From Cryptomeria japonica (Eukaryota > Streptophyta > Pinopsida > Cupressales > Cupressaceae), in NCBI RefSeq assembly GCF_030272615.1, contig NC_081409.1, forward strand, positions 20,586,260 through 20,650,259: a DNA stretch of 64,000 bases. Reading direction: 5' to 3'. Shown piece after piece: positions 22,200 through 34,740 of the stretch. Both the position numbers and the translations under genes were made by a program. The notes beneath the pieces are model-generated. The model was not told where the DNA came from, made no database searches, and saw only the letters and a program-made list of their open reading frames with translations. Each line of letters opens with the position of its first letter. Position 1 is the stretch's first letter.

Positions 22200-23623
22200 T
22201 TTGTATTATTCCCTCAGTTAGCATTGTTTTCTTGGTTATTGTTGTTGCCTTGCGTATTATTATTGGTGTTTGAAATTGAAGGTCCTTGATTGGTATTTTG
22301 TGGATAAGTGTTAGTGCCTTGATTAATACTTTTCTGATTTTTGTTAGATTGTGGATTACCTGATAAAGCTAATACTGGTTGTTTGGAATTTATATCATTA
22401 GCATCAGCTCCTCCATCATTAACAACGCTTTTGTTTCTTGTCCAAAATTTGGATTTGTCTAAAGTGTTGTTGTTTTGATTGTTAAAGGAGTGAGTTTTGG
22501 ATGAGTTAGTTCCTTCCTTAAAGAACTTTAATGTCCCTTTCTTGATGCAGGTTTCCTCTACTTGGATTATGTTTTCTATCAACTTGGAAAAAGATGGTAT
22601 GCATTGGAGCTTGAGTTGATAACTCATCTCACTTTATAGATTGTCAATAAAAATCTCCATCTTTTCCTTTTCAAGCACGTCTCGAGGATATCTTGAAACC
22701 ATACGTCTCCAATGCTAAAGAAACACCATGAATGTTTCATTGTTTTTTTGTTTGGTGTTACATACATCCAACATGGTGATTGCGTGTTGAATATTATAGG
22801 AGTATTGTGTGATGGATTTGTTTACCAACTCATCAAATGATCTGATGGGAGTTGTAAATTTAGACATCCACTCCATTGTGTGCTCACCCAAACTTCTTGG
22901 GAGTAGCCTCATCAAGAAAGTGTCACCGTGAGCAAACTAGAGGCTTATGGTACAAAATTCCCGAACATGATCACGGGGATCACTTTTACCATTGTATTTG
23001 TCATACTTTGGTATATCTGAATTCGGGGGAAAAGATATCATGTTTAATCTCTTGTCAAAGGGGTAAGGACACATCTCATCCAAGGAGTATTGCACTATGG
23101 TCCCTTGTTGCATGTCCTACATTTGCTTTTGCAGCATTTGGATTTGTTGTGTAAGAGCGACCATGGGTGCATTTGTACACTGAGGGAGAGCTTCCTCCCT
23201 TTCATTAAGATTATCCCAAGTTCAGGCATGGTTGTGTTCGGGGGTGTTATTTTGTTCATGTATGATTTCTGGGTCATGTGTTTCTTCTTCTCTTTGTTGG
23301 TCTTGATAGGCGTAATTTCTAGACCTTGTTCTACAAAAAATTTCGTCGACATTCCTTAAGTTTTCGGTATCTAAATCTTCAGGAAATGTAACTCCTTTGC
23401 TAGTTAGCATGAGTATATATTTTTCCTTGTCTACTTCAATAAGTCTTTCCATGAGCCTTTGGAATGAGGGGTTTTCTTGACACTCTTGGAGAAGTTCCTC
23501 GGTGATTTCTGTATCGCCCATATTAGCATATTCATCAAAAGGGTTGGATAGTCTATGACCCATACTTGATTTTGGTTGTGATTCACTTTGCTTGTTTCTT
23601 TGAGAGCGAGTGACAACGGGCAT
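22200..23623 (-). pseudogene. Gag, N-terminal and capsid part (element A)
   Basis: From ATG 23621-23623 an N-terminal acidic region of 133 codons is open. After stops in the same frame a capsid-like segment follows at 22715-22915 with WMSKFTTPIRSFDEL and NNETFMVFL, then 22214-22627 with KFFKEG and an Asn/Gln-rich tail. This matches the retrotransposon gag capsid family in order and content. In-frame TAG/TAA stops near 22713 and 22630 fall where Gln is expected. A frameshift near 22190 leads to the zinc-knuckle frame. Confidence 0.75.
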
Positions 23624-24539
23624 TTATTTCTATCGGAGTTCCTGATGGTGTTTGGTGAATAGAATATGTTCCTCAATAAAAACTTTCCGTTACAAAGGGA
23701 GTTTCTTCTTCTTCTTCTTTTTCTTCTTCTTCTTCTTCTCTCTCAGGGGTTAGTGGTTTAGGTCGAGCTTCCTTATAAGTGATACAGAACTATGGGAATA
23801 AAACGGGGTTGATTATTCCTCCACGATTGGGGTTGATTATTCCTTCACAATTTAAGCGTTGGTTGAATGTCGCTTTTTGAATATAAGCTCTTCTTTTTAA
23901 AGGTTCTTTGTCAAATTTGTTTGATTTTCCTTGAATATACAATCGCATGGCGCAAGAATGCTCGATGTGATTTAAAAAGTTGGTGATTGATATAGAGAAA
24001 CTTATTCTTTTTTGCAAGTGTTTTAGAACTAGGTTGTCTCTTCTTCAACTTAGTTTTGTGATGACGACTTGTTTTTCTCAAAATATGAAGAGTAGTCATA
24101 CACGAATGATCAATGATTTCCTTTGATGTTGGATTGTGATACTTTGTTTTAAAACTCAAGTTTACTTTATCAAGTAGAGGTTTAGTTAGATTTGTCTCCA
24201 CGACAAAGTGTATCAAATGATATGGATAAAGTCTCCCGATATGGAAACTTGATTTGGCAACTTAAAGATTAAACTTGGTATGTTGTTTGTGATAGGACCC
24301 GTTAGATGGTGAAACTTTGATCAATGTGATAGTACTGCCTAATTTTGGTCGGATGAAGTTTTATCTCGAGCTAGTTTAAGATTCAAGAAAGTTGTTCTAA
24401 GGATGCTTGTTTGATTTTAGAATTGTTTTCTCTGATAATCTGGTTCAAATTTTGACTGTTGATTTTGACAGAGGACCAAAAAGGGTACTCAAAACTGGAG
24501 ATGAAATTTTCCAGAAATGCCTAGTTTGCTCTATGTTTT

Positions 24540-24900
24540 TCCTGATTTTGAATATGCGCTAAGACAGAGATGAGATGTGCTAACAAATGGTCTAGATGCG
24601 CCACATAAAGTTCTCTATGCACTAAATAAGATTTGCTTGAAACTGTTTTGATTGGAAAGGTTAGGCGCTAATATGTCCCGGAAAAGCGCTAATGTTTGGA
24701 CTAAGAGCGCTAAGATATGCCTCTTACGCGCTAAGATGATGTTAAAATGTGCTAAGTCGGTATCACAAAGCACTATTGAAAGTTTACTTAGTCTGAAACT
24801 GGTTATGCGCTAAAGTGAAGGCTGAGAGCGCTAAGTTTTGGTGCAGATGCGCTACAAAATGGTTGATATGCACTAGGAAGTTGCTCCTATGCACTAAGCT
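24540..24900 (-). repeat. TTAGCGC-type array in sense leader, inner cluster
   Basis: On the plus strand GCGCTAA, GTGCTAA and GCACTAAG recur about every 25-40 bp. On the element's sense strand they read TTAGCGC and TTAGTGCATAGG, as in the antisense-gene intron. Confidence 0.75.
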
Positions 24901-26449
24901 GCCCTGATTTCTTTATTTTCTGCTATTTTGAGATTTTTAACACTTGTGATTTTGATGGATGATTTTCTGAAAAATAAATTGCAAATATGACACACAAAAG
25001 AGATAACAAATTTTGCCTATGCTAGACAAATAGTGTATGTTCTGTGAAGATGTCTTCAAATCCTCGATGTTTTCATAGGTTTAGATAACAAGTAAGACAA
25101 ATCAGATAGACTCTTTATTCAAGGGTCATCAACAATATCATATCCCACTAGTCTCGATACTCCGTCAGCTCAAACAACCTTGTCACCCCCTAGGGGATGC
25201 CCGTTTTTTTGCCTTTTGCCAGAAATTAACTCAAAGGGAATTGCTTCACAATTGAGTAGTTATCTTGGGAGATATATGGTGAGTGATCTTGGGGGTGAAT
25301 TCTTCCCCACCCTTGCACTATAATATTGAAGATGTTTGGATACTGACTCGGCTCAAAGTTTCTAGTTCTAAGGTTTTTAATCAGGCTTCCATTTGGTCTT
25401 CAGTGATAAACTCCCTCAGGAGGCTTCCCAACCTTTAGAATAAAGACTTTACATATCTTAAAGATACTGGGGGAAGACTAATCGCCGAGCAAAACTGTTG
25501 AAGGGGACTTTTGTCAGCCTCCACTTTTGATTATAGTGGGTTGGAACACTTGGCGATAAAGTTGTTTCCGACTTAGGTCGTTCCCCTCTCGCTGACCATT
25601 TAAATGGCGCTCTAAGAGCAACTTGGGAGGGCAAGCCTGCTAAAGGATTTATTTGCTTGAAATGAAGAAGCATGAAAGAGTGGTTTGACTTTTTGGTCAC
25701 CTAGTTAAGGGGAGACCATATACCTTCTACTTTCGAGACAAGGCACACAAGTGTTCTTTTTAACTTTTCAAAGCAATGATTTGCTAACTTCTACTTGGAG
25801 ATTTTGCTCCAAAAAAACATGGTGTTCTTTTTAACCTTGTATAGAAATGATTTTCTATCTAAAAAATGGAAATCCTAGTCAACAAAAGAAATCGCGATTT
25901 TGGTCAACAAAACTAAAGTTGATAAGCGAAAATTTTCTCTTTTGCCTTGCATAAAATAAAGATGAGGTTCTTTTAGTTTTGCAATAAATTAAAATGAATC
26001 CTTTTAGGCACCAAAAGAAGGTGAAGTTCTTTTTACCTTTGTTAACTGAAAAGTAAATTTGTTCTTTTTAAAACCCAACTGAAGTGTTTTCCTAACTTGC
26101 AAGAATGACATTTTTTTCTTTGTTGTTCTTTTTACCAATGCAATAAAGAAAAGATGAAGTTTTGTATTAAACACCAAAAGAAAGTATGAAGTTCATTTTA
26201 AGCATTCCAAAGAAATCATGAGGTTCATTTTAAGCTTTTGCAAAAAGGAGGGTGAGTTCTTTTTAACTAACTTTGGAAAGAAAGCAAAAAAAAACTTAAA
26301 CTAACTCCTGTTCCTCCTGCACAAAAAGGTTAGATCCTGCACAAAATCAGTTAGCAAAAACAATCAAATTTTGAGGGTGGGCTTCACAAGCCTAAAATTT
26401 TCTTTCTTCAGTTACAGTTTTGCCTTTTCCTCTATTAAAGCTATGCACT

Positions 26450-26700
26450 AGATTGCTGTACAAATGCGCTATAGAAAAGTGCAGATGCGCTATAGAATGA
26501 CTTCTATGCGCTAAGCTGATTACCGAATGCACTACTCTGTTTGCTAAATGTGTTTATGATGGTACAGAATAAAGCCAGAATATCAGGCGCTAACAGAAAG
26601 TCTGAATGCACTAGAGAAGAGGTCTAATGCGCTAAACAATATACCAAAAGTGCTAACTGAAGGTTTCTACGTGCTAAAGAAAGGTCCCAATGCACTAAAC
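26450..26700 (-). repeat. TTAGCGC-type array in sense leader, outer cluster
   Basis: Same degenerate word as the inner cluster (ATGCGCTAAAC, ATGCACTA, AAGTGCTAAC on the plus strand), ending about 65 bp from the PBS. Confidence 0.75.
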
Positions 26701-26763
26701 TATCTTTTCCACATGCTTGCAATATTGCTCCTGCATAAAAAATGATAAGATTAATGGGGTCTT

Positions 26764-26781
26764 GCCCCACGGTGGGCGCCA
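26764..26781 (-). other. Primer-binding site of element A
   Basis: Minus-strand TGGCGCCCACCGTGGGGC, four bases from the LTR end. TGGCGCC starts are common tRNA-complementary PBS sequences in plant Ty3/gypsy elements. It fixes the minus orientation. The exact tRNA is not assigned. Confidence 0.85.
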
Positions 26782-26785
26782 AAAA

Positions 26786-28224
26786 TGTGTGCAGAAAAAG
26801 TGGGGTTTAGAAACACAAAAGTTAGGTTCCAAAAGATCCACACACCAATGGGACTCTTGGTGCAATTTATGGAGCTATATTGAATAGCTCAACTTCCCAA
26901 GGGGTGTTCCATTGTTCTCTATCTCACAGGATCCCTCAAGTCAATGCTTTTGCTCTCAGATCACTGAGCAAAGTGACTTAGGAATGACAACTCCAATAAT
27001 GAGTGATGTTTGATTAATTTAACATGAATGCATTCCTAGATATATATGATATTGAATCTATGATGATTTAAACTAGCATAAAAGATGATGCTATGATAAA
27101 GATTAGTGAGCTTATTCTAGCATGATACACTAGTCTAACATGGTTATGCTATGATATTTAAAATTACTTTTAAAATGATATTAAGATGATTTTATCAAAG
27201 AGAGGCTAAATACTTAGTAAAATGACTATAGATTAGATGCATGAAACTTGGATCTCCTCTTAAAATGAGAGAATGAGAGCTCTATTTATAGAAAAACTAG
27301 GGCAATGGATGGTCAATATTGAATAATCTTAACAAGGGTCAGGATTGAAAGTTATTAATCCATGTTTACAATTCTCACCAATGAAATGGTGACAATTGTC
27401 AACAAGAGGTTTCTTGAAAGGAGATGAAAGAAGCATTAAATGTGTGAGAAGACATGAAGGTTACCTTAGGAGGTAAGGGTTAAGGTTAGGTTAGGGCTAT
27501 CCATTGGATAAAGCTTTTATCCAAGGGATAAACTCTTGTGCAAAGGTTAAAGGGATAACCAAGGTTAAAGCCATGAATGCTTGATGAAACCCTTGGGTTA
27601 GATGAGGGTTGAGTTAGAGAGAAAGTCTCTAATCATGCAAAAAGGTTGAGTTTAACCATTAATGGTTATGTAAGAGCCTTTAATGGTTTGGAAGACTTTG
27701 ATGGTTAACTTGTTGAGGACATAAAGCCTTTAATGGTTTTCAAAGACTTTGAGGGTTTTGAGAAGTGAATTCCCTTTGCTTAGGGATGTGACAATATTTA
27801 GGAGATAGATTAGGCTAAATTAGAAGTGATTAGAAGAATTTAGAAGGGTTTTAGGGAGAAAAGTGGGAGATGTAGGATTATGCAAGTGGATGTAGAGAAA
27901 TTTTAATTAAGATAAATTACTTTATTTCAATCAAATAGATGCAACTTGCATAAATACAAGTGGGGGATTTAATTAGATTTATTTGCTTGCAAGGATCAAT
28001 TTAATTAAATGTACATTTAATTAAAAAGAGAGAAAGGGGAATTAATTAAATATAACGATTTATTTAATTAAAGGCTAGAAAAGGCTTAGGTGAACTTAAT
28101 TAAATAAATTTGAGTAATTTATTTAATCAAATAGATGAATGTGAATAATTTAATTAAATACAAATGGGGTTAAAATGAATATTAAATATTCACTTAGGAA
28201 AGTGGTCATTTTTATACGTCTACA
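26786..28224 (-). repeat. Element A 5' LTR (1439 bp)
   Basis: Pairs with 9853-11375. Sense strand starts TGTAGACG and ends CACACA next to the PBS. It lacks the two internal duplications of the other copy. Scattered substitutions against the 3' LTR show that the insertion is not recent. Confidence 0.93.
27281..27290 (-). promoter_or_regulatory. TATA box in element A 5' LTR
   Basis: Sense-strand TATAAATAGAGCTC-type box, the likely promoter for gag-pol RNA. Confidence 0.65.
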
Positions 28225-28229
28225 TCACC
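28225..28229. repeat. Target-site duplication of element A, right copy (tcacc)
   Basis: Identical to 9848-9852 and directly after TCTACA of the LTR. Confidence 0.93.
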
Positions 28230-28600
28230 AACAAAGATTAGACGGAACTCAACATCTATCAAACTCTAACAATAAATTACAATGTACAATTGTAATACAA
28301 TGGCCTCATCAGATATGGTTATCTTCTAGGACAAATAAAGCACACAAAATATCTTCTATTAGATTTGTGACCTAATGCTAAACGATTAAGATTTACAGTG
28401 ATAAATTATATATAAAATGTGGCTTCATTAGCTATAACAATCTAGATGCACTTTCACAACATATAGAATGTACCAACAAGAAAAAAACATAAGTTTGTAT
28501 CCAACATTTAGAGTGCACCTTATCCAACATTTAGAATGCGCTTATAACATTTTATTACAAATCTCTCACATGTCAAATACCTTGCAAGAGCAATGAGATG
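28230..28600 (-). mobile_element. Copia-type LTR remnant, inner half
   Basis: Lies between element A and the end of a minus-strand copia pol remnant, where the 3' LTR of that element belongs. Together with 9605-9847 it would make one LTR interrupted by A. No independent LTR partner is in the window, so this rests on order and orientation. Confidence 0.4.
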
Positions 28601-28619
28601 GGTACCAATATCATGTTTT

Positions 28620-29905
28620 AATTGCTAAGGCCTAAGAGGCCATAGATTTCGAACAATTTGAACTTCTATGTGCGCACAACCTTAGAGAAATTGTACCATT
28701 CATTAAATTTTCTACCTCAACCAACTTCACCCTACCATCCTCAACTATATCTCTAGCAAAATGATATTGAACATCAATATGCTCGGTCCTGGTCACATGA
28801 AATGTCAGATTCTTAGCTAGGTAGATTGCACTCTGACAGTCATAATAAATTTCATTGCACCTTGTCTTATTTCAATATCTAAACACAATCTCTTAAGACA
28901 AATAACTTCTCTACAAGAATGAGTAGCTACCATAAACTCTACTTTAGTAGTGGACAAAAAACCACAACCTGTCACTTACTCATCCAATTAATTGCACCAC
29001 CAAATAAAGAAAACACTTAAGCATTAATGGATCTTCTATTATCAATGTCACTTGCCCAACCTGGATCCACATAACCATGAATATCAAGGGAAATCTCATC
29101 TCCTATCAAATTATCATAATAACACAAATAATTCTCATAGGTACCCTTCAAATATTTGAAGACTCTTTTAATTGCATCCCAACAAATTTTATTAAGGTTA
29201 GACATATATCTAGAAAGAACCCCCATTGCTTGGGCAATATTTGGTCTAGTGCAAACCATAACATACATCAAACTTCCAACTACACTCTAGTAACACACTT
29301 TACTCATGTCTTTCATTTTTTATCGGGATTTAAGAAAATTTGAAATATATAACTTTCTTCTTCTCTATGAGCTTTCTATCATCCTAATGATGGATCATAG
29401 AGTGTGATCTAAATTATTAATGCAAATAAACATACACAGTCTAATCCAGAAATAGGAACAACTATTATGGATTGTGGAAAACTAATTATCTTAATAGATC
29501 ATTTTTGTTCCAACTATAAAGGAAACACATAATGGTCTACAATCGTGCATGTTAAACCTCTATAAAATTAGATTAACATACTTAATCTAGCCTAGTCATA
29601 GATTTCTATTCACTCCATCTCTTCTAATTTTCATACCAAGAATGAGTTTAGTTTTACCAAGATCTTTCATTTCAAATTTAGTAAGAAGATGAGACTTTGG
29701 TTCTAAAATCATACATTTCCTATTACTAATAAATAACATATAATGTGATGTATAGGATATGATCACCATCAGATTTATAATAAACATAGTGCTTTGATTT
29801 AGATGCTCAAATCCGAAACTTAAGACATGTATCGAATTTTTGATACCACATCCTAGGACTCTACTTGAGGATATATAAAGATTTCTTCATTTTAAAAATT
29901 AAATT
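28620..29905 (-). pseudogene. Ty1/copia pol remnant (RT end and RNase H)
   Basis: Reading leftwards from 29905: KKSLY.LK.SPRMWYQKF (RT), YYKSDGDHILY, FEMKDLGKTKLILGM (about 29596-29690), then the connection MVCTRPNIAQAMGVLSRYM and FKYLKGT (29017-29271). After that come HGYVDPGWASDIDNRRS with the RNase H Asp, and a tail with NLTFHVTRTEHIDVQYHFA (about 28750-28830). These are standard copia motifs in the right order. The catalytic YVDD has been replaced by unrelated residues, and frames change several times. An old dead copy. Confidence 0.88.
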
Positions 29906-30079
29906 ACTTTTAGCTTTTACCACGTGGGTAATCCTACAATAATGGGTTACACTTTCACCCATGAAGAAAAAAAACGAATGGGAATTTTTTTTTGTCAAGC
30001 ATGTTTGACCGAACTGTCCTTCGATGTTCGATCAGACAACCATATTCAATTGTACAAGTGACGTTGATGGGGTTTGAAC
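29906..30079. other. Short AT-rich junction, nothing recognised
   Basis: Junction between the copia remnant and the first GGGGTTTGAAC-type sequence. Nothing recognised. Confidence 0.5.
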
Positions 30080-30656
30080 AAAGGGGGTTCTTTATTAATA
30101 TTTTATGAGGTTCATTTGAACATCCCCTTCGATTGAACCCCCTTTAAACCAAATCTTTTAGTGAACATTATATGAACCCAAGGTGATAGTTATTTTGTCA
30201 TTTTCAACTATCTTTTTGGGTTCCACAAGGTGTTAGATCAAACCCCTTGGCAATTCTCAGTTGACAAAGATCCTCTACACCCAACACCACCCACTATTCC
30301 TACTTTATTACACCAGTTGCACCAAATTCTTTTTTCTCTTGTTTAAAATTGCTTGTGTTGGTTTTTTGTATTTTTGTATTTATTGTTAGATTTATAAACA
30401 AAATTTAGCAAGTATATATGTTTTTTTTGTATTCTTGTATTTTTAGATAAATAATTATATATTTAAATGACATAAAACTTTAAAAAAACCTTAGAAAAAT
30501 CTTTGAAATCCTTAAATTTTTTTATAGAAAAACTTAGAAAACTTTAGAATTTTTTTACAAAACCTTACAATATTTTTAGAAAATATTAGAAAAATTCTTG
30601 TATTACATTACAAAACCATAGAGAAATCTTCAAAAACCTTAAATGTTTTCATTAAA

Positions 30657-30660
<4 letters not shown>

Positions 30661-30698
<38 letters not shown>

Positions 30699-30806
30699 GA
30701 AGTCTTTTTACACACACTCTCTCTCAAGATTTCTATCTCTCTTTGGACCTTAAGTCTTTTTACAAACTCTCTCTAGATATCTCTCTCCCTCTCTCCCCTT
30801 AAGTTT

Positions 30807-30843
<37 letters not shown>

Positions 30844-31071
30844 CTTAAGTCTTTTTAGGACCTCTCTCTCTCCCCCTCTCTCTCCTTAATTCTTTTTACA
30901 CACACTCTCTCTCCTTAATTATTTTTAGTCTCTCTCCCCCCCTTAACTCTTTTTAGTCTCTCTCTCTCTCTCCTTAAGTTTTTTTACACACACTCTAGAT
31001 TTTTCTCTCCCTCTTAGGACCTTTAGACTTTTTACAAATTCTCTTTGAATATCTCTCTCCCTACCTCCCCT

Positions 31072-31125
<54 letters not shown>

Positions 31126-31234
31126 CGAAGTCTTTTTACACACTCTCTCTCTCAAGATTTCTATCTCTCTTTGGACCTTAAGTCTTTTTACAAACTCTCT
31201 CTAGATATCTCTCTCCCTCTCTCCCCTTAAGTTT

Positions 31235-31291
<57 letters not shown>

Positions 31292-31517
31292 CCTAAGTCT
31301 TTTTAGGACCTCTCTCTCTCCCCCACTCCCCTTAATTATTTTTACACACACTCTCTCTCCTTAATTCTCTTTAGTCTCTCTCCCCCCCTTAACTCTTTTT
31401 ACTCTCTCTCTCTCTCTCCTTAAGTTTTTTTACACACACTCTAGATTTTTCTCTCCCTCTTAGGACCTTTAGACTTTTTACAAATTCTCTTTGAATATCT
31501 CTCTCCCTACCTCCCCT

Positions 31518-31553
<36 letters not shown>
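30661..31553. repeat. Tandem duplication of a (CT)n-rich unit, about 428 bp
   Basis: Two copies of one complex unit: (CT)n, CTTCGYGAAG, TCTTTTTACACAC, GGACCTTAAGTC, TCTAGATATC, CCTTAAGTTTTAAT, (CT)n, CCTTAAG..TCTTTTTAGGACC and so on. CTTCG of unit 1 is at 30693 and of unit 2 at 31121. Long pure CT tracts separate the parts. Confidence 0.9.
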
Positions 31554-31555
<2 letters not shown>

Positions 31556-32859
31556 GTGTTAATTTAATATCCAGTATTTAATGTTTAGTTTGAGTTCACT
31601 TACATGTACAAATTTAATTTTTAGTATTTAAATATAATGTTTAATAGTATTTAAATTTAATATCTTATTATTTAAATTTAATTTTAATGTTTATTTGAGT
31701 TGACATGTGTAAATGTAATGTTTAGTATTTGAATTTGTGTTTTTATAAATGCGTGACGTAAAAAAGTTATGTAGTTCTTAATATGTAGTTTTTAAAAAGA
31801 AATTATAGAGTAAATTTCATGCTTTTCACATGTGTGTTCATGTACACTTACATAATTTTTAACTTTATGACACCTAGATAGATGGATGATGAGGCTCCAC
31901 ATACAACACCTACACATTAGGATGTAGTTCTTGATTATGATGATATTTTTCGTTATAGTGATTTAGAGGTCCATAAATTGAGAACCACAATAGATGACCC
32001 CTTATTGATGGTGTGTATAAGAATACATGCCAAACCATTTTGAGGAGCTTGGAGAGCCTTATAGAGCACCTAGGCTAGCACACATCATACTCCCCTCAAA
32101 TTGTGGATACCATTTTTAGGGAGTTGAGGGTAGAGGTCTAAGGTACTGTTTCCTTGGAGGAGGTCCAACATCAGACCCCTAAGGAAATTATCAAACAATA
32201 TTTATTTCCTTATTATCTAGACAAAAATAAGGTGTGAGGATACCATGTGACATAGTGTATAGATGCAAAGGTGACTCAAAAAATATACTCTTGATTCCTA
32301 GTAGCATATGGTTGTTATCCTAATAATGATCATATTCCATTATACTTGGCTCAACAGGTGTACATTGGGTCCGTTTGGGATTGAGGGTCAGCTACCTTGA
32401 CCTTCCGGGCTATTTTAGACAAGGGCAAGACAAAGTGATAGATCGAAAACCATATGGAAGAGTTGACTAACAGGTGTCAGTCTACATGTAGTTGGTTGGT
32501 CACGGGTTTCTCACAATATCCCCATGCCTGACCCCCACAATAGATTGGGTGGTCATTGATTCCTAGAGGGAAGCAGTTGACAGTGTTGGAGATATTGTAG
32601 CTATTGCATCTACCATTTCTTATAATAGGTTGGGTAGGTATATGATGAGTAATCCTTGGTATACGATGTCCATGGATGATTATTTGTACTAACGATAGAA
32701 TGAAAATGACTTGTCTTCTCTACCCTCTTGCATCCATGCATTGTTCTTCTATCCACACCTTCAAAATGTACATGCATTGCAAATGTTAAAAATATTTAAT
32801 TTAATACTAAACTTAATGTTTTAAATTTTTTGACTTAACCAAAATAAACTTTCAAAAGA
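31554..32859 (+). other. Decayed, unrecognised open-frame region
   Basis: AT-rich to 31870. From about 31880 to 32720 the plus strand shows a worn protein-like stretch from an ATG (DDEAPHTTPT...) with many stops and shifts. Fragments such as ILPSNCGYHF and DSVGDIVAIASTI do not match a family I know. It may be a second transposon gene or a captured host fragment. Confidence 0.35.
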
Positions 32860-34740
32860 TCACATACCTGATATCTTCCCAAACACTCTATACAGAATGT
32901 ATTGGTGTGTACCTAATGATGAATCAACATCATTTGGTGCAAATTGTTTCTTACACCATTCAATAGTAACATCATGTGCATCATCCATACGATCTCTTCT
33001 ATAATTCATTTGATGCTTTCTTATAGCACATTTGATACAAGTTCCTGCACTATTATGTTCACCCTTTCCACGCCCACTCTGAAGAAACTCCAAATATGTG
33101 GTATTTTGTCATTTCGATGATATCTACATGGTGCATAAAATGGCCTTAATAATTTGAATTGTGATGCACATTCATTAGACCAAACAAAATGCTTATCAAT
33201 TTTTATGCCTGTGTATGCTAAATATTCAAAAAAAATCTTATAGAAATGTTTTATAAAATGTGTCATGCTCCTTATCATCACTAATATCGAAGTTGTATTC
33301 TTTCGTAATGATTCGTTCTTCAAATGTAGTATCAACACCATCTAAATCCAATTGTGCATGTCGATGATACACATGCACCATAATAGTGATCTACTTTGAA
33401 AAGTAATAATCTAATTGAATATCATTTTGATTTACAAAAGAGTAATTTTTTGTGAAATCAACTATTGATAAAATAATTCCAGGTGGGAAAGTGTCTATTA
33501 ATGTCTCAAACTGTTGTGCTTGCCACTTGGGAAAAAAAACATGGCATATGTACGGTTGTATCAAATTCACAAAAAAATTACATAAATGTTCCAATAGGTA
33601 TCTCCTCTTCTACATAATCTAACCTTATGGATTCTTTACCAAATTTTATTTCAATCTTTTTGTACTTGTAATTCTTGCAATTTACCATCTTATGTAAGTA
33701 TCTTCATTTTTGAAAGGCAATTTAGCCAACTCTCCACATGTTTCACAAACTCCTTTTATGCAATCTATTTGACTGGTTGCATTATCATCTAATTTATCAC
33801 ATAAGATGGATGCTATTAATTGGCTCATTCATTTAGGATGAGCATTTTGAAAACCATCACTTTCTTCTCTAATCTTTTGAAGCACATGATAGTAAAGATC
33901 AAATTTAATATGATAATGACAACAATAAGTTTCAAAAACTTTATTTCCCTTCACACAATATGGCCTTAACCTTTCAAAAATTATTTGTCCAATTTCTTTA
34001 TATGAGGGTTTGAATTAGTAAACATCACATACAATTCATGTTTTGTTATGTCTAACCAATGTTTTACATGAAGATCATAATGATCATGCCCAATCCTATG
34101 TTTGATAACATCTCTACTATTTGATGAAGGATGAGTATTATCATTCCAAAATGTTGAGACCAAGTTTTTAACATCTTCAATCCCATTAGAACGAGGAGCT
34201 CTACACATAATTGCCCAATTCCCTTTCGAGAAAGTATCATAAAAACATCTTTCTCCTTTTCACACATTTTGATATTATCTTTCTACTAAAACCAAACTTA
34301 GTTGGCAGTGAAGTGATTTGTCTTTTTTGGGGCACTTCTTCATTTAATATAGATGTAAACATCACTCTTCTTGACATGGACTTATTTGTTGATCAAGATT
34401 TTATCCCATAGAACCCAAACCTTTCTTAACATTTTCAACAATAGCTTTTCTAGGTGAGAACTTTTCCTCTTTTTATTTGTTGTATCTATACCCAACAAAT
34501 TTAATGCATCTTTTAACTCATCATGAACAAGTACAATTGAAAGCAATTGGGCTTTCTCTAGTGTATCAAGATTTTCGCAATGAGATATTATTTCCTTTGC
34601 ATTTTTATTCATTGACCTTCTTTTCACATGTCTAGGCTGTTCACTGAGAAGTTTCAATTGCTTCACATCCATTCCAAGTAAATGATCTAAATTTTTATAA
34701 GAAATATTTCTCTTCATCTTTTTAGCTAGTTTCACAATAT
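32860..34740 (-). pseudogene. Transposase-like protein remnant (SDG..QFK / HGKG type)
   Basis: Reading leftwards: a Lys-rich helix region (34382-34735, LLGMDVKQLKLL), SRDVIKHRIGHDHYDLH (about 34090-34150), KWQAQQFETLIDTFPPG then IVDFTKNYSF (33391-33530), FVWSNECASQFK (about 33155-33190), PHIWSFF, then in the next frame GRGKGEHNSAGTCIK (about 33030-33080) and AIRKHQMNYR. From memory, a scattered eukaryotic DDE-like family has SDG-x-QFK, W-FF, HGKG-x2-DG-x-GA-x-IK in this order; here the Asp and His are altered. Frames shift and stops occur. I cannot name the superfamily. Confidence 0.45.

Larger units (their letters stand above)
23677..26763 (-). other. Leader (5' untranslated region) of element A
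   Basis: About 3 kb between PBS and gag without recognisable coding. It holds a CTT/AAG run near 23706-23745, TTAGCGC-type words on the sense strand (24540-24900, 26450-26700), and a polymorphic stretch of TTCTTTTTA-like words (25740-26280). Long leaders are usual in Tat/Ogre elements. Confidence 0.65.
9853..28224 (-). mobile_element. Element A: Tat-lineage Ty3/gypsy retrotransposon, 18.4 kb, with antisense PMD gene
   Basis: A complete but decayed LTR element on the minus strand. Order from right to left: 5' LTR, PBS, about 3 kb leader, gag, protease, G-patch, RT, RNase H, second (archaeal-type) RNase H, integrase, then an antisense gene unit on the plus strand, polypurine tract and 3' LTR. 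A 5-bp TSD confirms the ends. The pair of RNase H domains and RT motif MPFGLKNAG-like order place it in the Tat/Ogre group of plant Ty3/gypsy elements. Gag and pol are broken by stops and frameshifts, so it is not autonomous. The plus-strand gene at 11772-14743 is shared with element B. Confidence 0.93.

Noticed and set aside
25458-25700. Minus-strand 80-codon frame in the leader of element A
   Set aside because: No motif, no counterpart in element B (leader deleted), and leader sequence is otherwise non-coding.
30943-31155. Arg/Glu-repeat open frame
   Set aside because: Translation of (CT)n microsatellite, not a gene.
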